From the NCBI RefSeq assembly GCF_023078275.1, contig NC_062975.1:11383141-11447140 (forward strand): DNA of 64,000 bases, in the 5' to 3' direction. This document shows, in pieces, positions 59,155-64,000 of this stretch. The notes below the pieces were generated by a model. That model worked only from the letters and a program-made list of their open reading frames with translations. It did no database searches and was not told the DNA's origin. Position numbers and translations under genes: made by a program. The DNA is from Leguminivora glycinivorella (lineage: Eukaryota; Arthropoda; Insecta; Lepidoptera; Tortricidae). The first letter of the stretch is position 1. Every line of letters begins with the position of its first letter.

Positions 59155-61998
59155 CTGAAATTGAAAAAAAAATGCATTAGAAAATGGGTATGAGTAATCA
59201 TCTACTTCACTGAGAGAAATTTGCATTGTGAATTTAACAAGTTCGACTTGTTGCGGTTTATCCATTTCAATCAGCCAAACGTATGTTTAAAACAATATGT
59301 GTCAGGTTGTTTTTATAAAATCGACTTGTTGATTCAAATATATTGCCGATTCAAATGACAAGTAGCTTGTTGTTTGAACCAAAGAGCACGTAGACGCTAT
59401 TTTAACCAAAAAACTTGTAGAATGAACATGAAAACTCGTTGTATTTTCTCTCAGTGTTGGTCTAATAAATAAGAGGTTGGTCCAAGAAATAAGTGTGTGT
59501 CGGTGACAGTCGTCATATTGACCATGACATGACCACGTCGGCACCTTGATCGCCAACTTAGATCATACGTGTGCGTAGCTGAATGCACAAACGCTCACGA
59601 TAATATCTCTTTCGTAGCGATCTAAATATCCCATCGCTCTTGCGTATAGGTGCGACAGAGCCATACTACGGCGTTAGGCGTCGCAGAAATGCCATTCGGC
59701 TACAAGGCTTGGTCATCTAAAATTAAAAATAAATCTAGAACTGTAGGATACACTTACTGTCATGAAATCGTAGTTTGATCTTCGGAAGCGTCACACCTCT
59801 TGTAGAAACTTGATCGGACAGACGCCCTGCCGATTATCTCCCGATCGGATCATGACCATGCCATCAACCTCGTCGCCCACTTGGATCACGATCTGGTCGC
59901 GGAGCAGCATCAGGCCGTTGTCACCGTCAGATACCTGCAAATTTATAAAATACTAGCTTTTGCCCGCGGCTTCGCTCGCGTTAAATTCGCGAAAATGATG
60001 AAATGCTCCATTCAAACGTTCATCCCCCCATTTTAGGTAAGTGGGGGGCTTGAAAGAGACAAAAAGTAGCTTATGTCGCTCTCCATCCATTCAACTATCT
60101 TCACATAAAAAAATCGCATCAAATCCTCGCTTCTTTTTTCCGTGAAAGACAGACAAACAAACAGACACACACTATATATTATAATGGATTATTAATTAGC
60201 TAAACTTATTAGACCTGTTATGATTTTCGAAGCAATGGAAACAACTGAAAATTACTATTGATCTAAATACAGCTAGAAAAAGAAACCTACACCAAATCTA
60301 GGAACGGCTTGCAAGGTTCCCAAAATTCTGGACGTGTTACCCTGCTTTACTGAGAGATTGATCCGTTGACTGAAGTAGGAACCAGTTCTCTGGTTCCCAG
60401 TTGCGTCACTGTGTCTCTTTGAAAGGTCTCCGAAAAGACTCAAGGCACGTCCTGGTGACTTGAGTCTTTTCGAATCGAAAGTACCGACGTAGTCCGAGTT
60501 CTTAACCAGATGTACAGTCCGGTCTGGCAGAAAGCATGAAACTTGGCATGTATATAGCTTATAGGTTTATAAGAAAATATGAAAGTAGAAACACGCCGAG
60601 GTGTCAATGTTTCCCCTCTTTTTCCCCACTTTTGTATCCCTGATTTCAGTTTTTTAATATTTCCATGAAAACCGTGAAAGCTATCATCACGATGTGTAGG
60701 AGAAGTAAGTATATTCTTCATACAATTCTCTACAATATTGTCTATGGAAGTATAAAGCTAGAACTTATAATTTTCAAACTATGCTCATTTTCCCCTAACA
60801 GTATTTCTCTTTGATGACCTGAACGATAAGTAAGACTAGCGACTTTGCTCTTTTACCTGTGGCGATGTTGCTTCACAAAATTGTTCCTTGGGTGAAACTG
60901 ATCCGATTTAGCTCAATAGTCATGAAATCGCACGTCACTACCCCCCACAAAGACAAAGGGAAAGGGCCGGTTTCCTCGGTGAAATCTATGCATTACTTCT
61001 TTTTGCTCTTAGCGACTAGGGCAAATCGTATATCATTTTCGTGTAATATAGGGACGAGTTAATCATTTCTGAAAAATATTACACGAAAATGATATACGAT
61101 TTGCCCTAGTCACTAAGAGCAAAAAGAAGTAATGCATAGTTTTCACCGAGGAAACCGGCCCTTTCCCCTTGTCTTTGTGGGGGGTAGTGACGTGCGATTT
61201 CATGACTATTGAGCTAAATCGGATCAGTTTGACCCAACGAACAATTTTGTGAAGCAACATCGCCACAGGTAAAAGAGTAAAATCGCTAGTCTTACTTATC
61301 GTTCAGGTCACCAAAGAGAAATATCGTTAGGGCAAAATGAGCATAGTTTGAAAATTATAAGTTCTAGCTTTATACTTCCAAAGACAATATTGTAGAGAAT
61401 TTTATGAAGAACATATTTCTCCTAGATATTGTGATGGTAGCTTTCACGGTTATCATGGAAATATTAAAAAACTGAAATCAAGGATACAAAAGTGGGGGGA
61501 AAGAGGGGAAACATTGACACCTCGGCGTGTTTCTACTTCCTTATTTTCTTATAAACCTATAAGCTATATACATGCCAAGTTTCATGCTTTCTGCCAGCAG
61601 GGACTGTACTCTCATACTAATACATATTAGCCGTTTCCGCCCCGCACTAACGCAGAATGGAACAAAACTGTATTCGACACCGAAATAGTTATTACTTATT
61701 TTGATATCACAAGTCTGCAGATAAGTCGACCTAGGATTATCCAGGAATATAAATGTTATTAACAAACCTGTAAATTATGCGTCACTTGCAGCGGCCGCTC
61801 CCCAGCCTGCAGCTTCGTGCAATATTTGGAGGGGAAGTATCCGATCTTGCCCAGGCACTTGCCCTTCCACCAATCGGGGTCCGAGGTGTCGATGACCGTG
61901 ACCTTGTACCCCGCCTTGAGGTCGAGCTCGTCGGCGTGTCGCGACTTGAAGTTGTAGAGGATCACGTACAGGTTGGTTGGTAGGAGGCGTTGGTGCTT
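58654..61998 (-). CDS. Stacl: Stac-like SH3 protein, 3' part (two SH3 exons and a C-terminal exon)
   Basis: Partial gene, join of 61998-61768, 59934-59797 and 59154-58654, all in phase 0 with GT-AG junctions. The first exon encodes an SH3 domain (LYVILYNFKSR, DWWKGK, GYFPSKY) and the second a further SH3 domain (LLRDQIVIQVG, VDGMVMIRSGDNRQG, CPIKFLQE). The order and wording fit insect Stac-like proteins; the N-terminal C1 domain would be encoded to the right of the window. Known for the family: cytoplasmic adaptors of L-type voltage-gated calcium channels, acting in muscle excitation-contraction coupling and in neurons. Stac proteins usually end shortly after the second SH3, and here the frame also reads into a stop just past the second exon's donor, so two C-termini are possible. 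A large foldback repeat sits in the first intron. Confidence 0.9.
59575..59703. repeat. Sister of the 7170-7283 element, in Stac-like intron
   Basis: GTAGCTGAATGCACAAACGC, TCGCTCTTGCGTATAGGTGC and GCCATTCGGCTAC match the 7.2-kb copy. It lies in the intron before the C-terminal exon. Confidence 0.65.
59797..59934 (-). CDS. Stacl: Stac-like second SH3 domain exon
   Basis: 138-nt phase-0 exon (46 codons), acceptor TTGCAG, donor GAG|GTGTGA. It encodes VSDGDNGLMLLRDQ through CPIKFLQE. Reading through the donor adds one Val and a TGA stop at 59793-59791, giving the LQEV end that I recall for insect Stac proteins. Splicing instead continues in frame into the 59154-58654 exon. Confidence 0.9.
60431..60472. 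repeat. Perfect 14-bp hairpin beside the foldback
   Basis: CGAAAAGACTCAAG (60431-60444) and its exact reverse complement (60459-60472) flank a 14-base loop, about 40 bases outside the left arm of the large foldback. Confidence 0.7.
60511..61612. repeat. Large foldback: inverted arms of about 540 bp in Stac-like intron
   Basis: 60511-61050 and 61077-61612 are near-perfect inverted copies around a spacer of about 26 bases. Each outer edge carries GTACAGTCC. The whole unit lies between the two SH3 exons. Both arms give the same 67-aa open frame (one on each strand), which is a by-product of the inversion. No transposase is present. Confidence 0.9.
61768..61998 (-). CDS. Stacl: Stac-like first SH3 domain exon
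   Basis: 231-nt phase-0 exon (77 codons) with acceptor ATTTCCAG and donor CAG|GTTTGT. It encodes KHQRLLPTNLYV, then a complete SH3 fold with the ALYDY-equivalent ILYNF, the acidic RT-loop region, the WW pair before KGK, and the GYFPSKY terminal motif, ending in VTHNLQ. The ORF starting at an internal Met understates it by 11 residues. Confidence 0.93.
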
Positions 61999-62060
61999 CT
62001 GGAAATTTGAGGTTGCTTTGTTAAAACAGTGACGAGCTTAAAAATGTAATATATTTAAAG

Positions 62061-62101
62061 CCGACCTAATTCTCATACAAGTTGTATGAACATTAGGTCG
62101 G
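62061..62101. repeat. Short hairpin-forming palindrome
   Basis: CCGACCTAATTCTCATACAA pairs with TTGTATGAACATTAGGTCGG with few mismatches and almost no loop. It lies about 60 bases upstream of the first SH3 exon. Confidence 0.6.
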
Positions 62102-63143
62102 TACAATTCTAAAGGTGCGATATTAGCATTGCGATTTTACTATTTTGTTGAGATTGGGGTCATGACCCGCATAAGTGGCGAATTCGAAGAGAAGTGAACC
62201 CGTTTACTTCGGTAATACAATACAATTATCTTTATTGCACACCTCACATAGTTTACAAGTATACGTAATGCACAAGAAACATAAACAAAATATGTATAAT
62301 ATTAATAATGATGATAACAATTTTACCTAAGGGACTTCTTGATTTTTGAATCTAAGTATTTAAAGTATTAATTTCTGCCTTATGACAAATACTATCGCCA
62401 GGCAGTAATCCAGTTAGATTATTTGAATGCTACACATATACAATTATTTCCGAACGTGATGGTATCTGAAATCACCATTGCAAATTCGACATCGCCATCC
62501 AAACCTTTTCCAATTCATCAATCAGGATTAGCCACCCTAATCCTAAATTATTGACGCAGGCATTAGTTCTCAAACTCGAACAGCGATCTAGATAGGAAAG
62601 TAGATTGAGAGGTATATAATAAAACAGTCAACCACAAACCCATTACTGAAAACCGCATTAAAATCGGTTTAGTAGTTTAGAAGATAATCGGTAACATTCG
62701 TTTGCACAAACAAACAAACGCACAATCTCTCACCCTAAAGGCATACCCCTTCTCCGTGCCGTCGTGGGTAATAACCACAAAACGCTAAGTCTTGCGAAAT
62801 TGTATTAAGACGATACTTCCTGCTAAAATTATAAAGTGTAGTCAACAATCGAAAAAGATTGCATTTTTACTAGTAGTATATTTGTCTTTATATTATGTAC
62901 TACAAGCGAGAAAAAAGCGCGCAGAAACTCAAAACAATTTGCTTTTATAAAACGCCAGCGAATTTTAAAAACCCGTTTCAGCCAGACGTTGAGCTGATTC
63001 TTTATTCCTAAAGTATCTATTGCAAAGTGCCATGGAACTTGATATTCCTAAAGTAAAAGCAACTTGTTTTCGTAGTGATCGTGACACCAACAAAATATTA
63101 TATCAAAATACTAAGTACCTAAGAACTAAATATTATATCTTAT

Positions 63144-63281
63144 CGAGGGTTTAACTGGTGAAACCCGATAAGTTGAGCAAACTAGTTTTTGAAATTCGAA
63201 CTATGTGCAATTTCCACAATGTTGTTATTTCAAGGACAAATTATCTCCTTTATCGGGTTTCACCAGTAAAGTAAACCCTCG
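63144..63281. mobile_element. Palindromic MITE
   Basis: CGAGGGTTTAACTGGTGAAA and CCCGATAA mirror TTATCGGG and TTTCACCAGTAAAGTAAACC CTCG. Between 62.1 kb and here I see no Stac-like exon. Confidence 0.72.
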
Positions 63282-63414
63282 TTGTGTCCTACTAAATCTT
63301 CCACTGAGCTACGAAAACTTGTGGGGATATTCGTAACTTGGTAGGAATTTACATATATTCTTATTTTCCGTGTTTAGGCCGACTAGAATATGTAAGAAGG
63401 ACAATGTAAATTGT

Positions 63415-64000
63415 TTTTAGACTTACAAGGGCATGCACAGATTCAAGAATAATGACCCTTGTAAGGTTTGTCTCATAGTAATGGGGAGCCTCTTATACCA
63501 ATTTGTTCCAGTTTATGAATAAGTGTGGGAAGAGATACCGTATCGAATGCCTTTTTCAGGTCCAAAAATACTGCCATGCATTTATTGCCCATATCAACGT
63601 TTTTACTTATTAGTGATGTACAATTGCATCTTCCGTTGATCTGCCACTTCTAAAGCCAAATTGAGTGTCCGAAAGAATATTAAATTTATGCAAGTATGCC
63701 TTAAGTCTGTTATTTATTAGTTTTTCGATGACTTTAGAAATGGCAGGTAGAACAGATATGGGCCTATTATATAGTTTGTTGCATCGTTACTCTCCCCACA
63801 TTTATAGACCGGAGTAACCAGTGACTGTTTTAGAGGTTTAGGAAATATTCCTTTAGTAAAACATATTAGGTTCGTTAAGTGACTAATCACAGGTGCCAAT
63901 ACTACATTAGCTAGTTTTCAGAATTTGGTGGTTACGTTGTTACATCCTGGAGCACTGTCCGTTTTTAGTCCCAAAATGATATTTCTGACCTCATCAGGGT
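63415..64000 (-). pseudogene. Broken non-LTR retrotransposon reverse transcriptase
   Basis: Reading the minus strand from the right edge, frames encode PDEVRNIILGLKTDSAPG, then PLKQSLVTPVYKCGES and NDATNY. After a frame change near 63760 come VIEKLINNRLKAYLHKF, TQFGFRSGRSTEDAI and FLDLKKAFDTVSLPTLIHKL. These are fingers and palm motifs of a Jockey/CR1-type reverse transcriptase; the second catalytic block (YADD) is not seen. Stops and frameshifts make it dead. It probably continues beyond the window and sits in a Stac-like intron or upstream of the gene. Confidence 0.85.

Noticed and set aside
58827..59201. 124-aa minus-strand frame
   Set aside because: A shifted-frame shadow of the Stac-like C-terminal exon; the phase from the SH3 exon selects the other frame.
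60859..61266. Two convergent copies of a 67-aa gene
   Set aside because: The same frame read from the two arms of the foldback; no coding evidence.
62000..64000. Stac-like C1-domain exon within the window
   Set aside because: No His/Cys-rich C1 pattern found on the minus strand; the upstream exons probably lie beyond the right edge.

Overview
This is animal nuclear DNA, most probably from a moth or butterfly. The evidence is AT-rich sequence, split genes with GT-AG introns, no bacterial gene structure, and very many dispersed repeats and palindromic MITE-like elements. These include a tRNA-headed SINE at 18.7-18.9 kb and LINE or SINE tails that I recognise as common in Lepidoptera.

Genes. 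(1) A complete Vestigial-like 4 / Tgi (Tondu-domain growth inhibitor) gene lies on the minus strand: a predicted non-coding first exon near 49.4-49.6 kb, then five coding exons at 44409-44313, 21015-20877, 19115-18979, 11673-11557 and 10753-10314. All splice phases agree and the join gives a 309-residue protein with the VGLL4 N-terminal motif, an RPSVIT motif and three TDU motifs, where I expect two. (2) The 3' part of a Stac-like (SH3 and cysteine-rich domain) gene lies on the minus strand: two SH3 exons at 61998-61768 and 59934-59797, plus a C-terminal exon at 59154-58654. Its 5' part lies beyond the window. (3) A small two-exon THAP zinc-finger remnant lies on the minus strand at 53667-53069. 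(4) A degraded non-LTR reverse transcriptase enters from the right edge (about 63.4-64 kb, minus strand).

Layout. 1-10.3 kb: region downstream of Tgi, with MITEs, a nested MITE insertion at 1.86-2.88 kb and a perfect 600-bp tandem duplication. 10.3-49.6 kb: Tgi; its introns (longest 23.3 kb) carry a 2.3-kb element with a 198-199-bp satellite, an inverted pair of tRNA-like heads, a 68-bp satellite grown inside a MITE, and a 3.2-kb long-TIR structure. 49.6-58.6 kb: intergenic, with a cluster of TEAD-type GGAATG/CATTCC motifs just upstream of Tgi, and the THAP remnant. 58.6-64 kb: Stac-like exons, with a foldback of about 540-bp arms in the intron between the two SH3 exons.

How the genes work together. 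Tgi is a Hippo-pathway corepressor that binds TEAD/Scalloped, so TEAD-type sites near its own 5' end would fit feedback; this is inference. Stac-like proteins act on voltage-gated calcium channels in muscle and neurons. Nothing in the sequence links the two genes functionally. I found no clear new system. The strongest unusual signals are the third TDU motif, the TEAD-site cluster, the two possible Stac C-termini, the intronic foldback and the MITE-to-satellite series.
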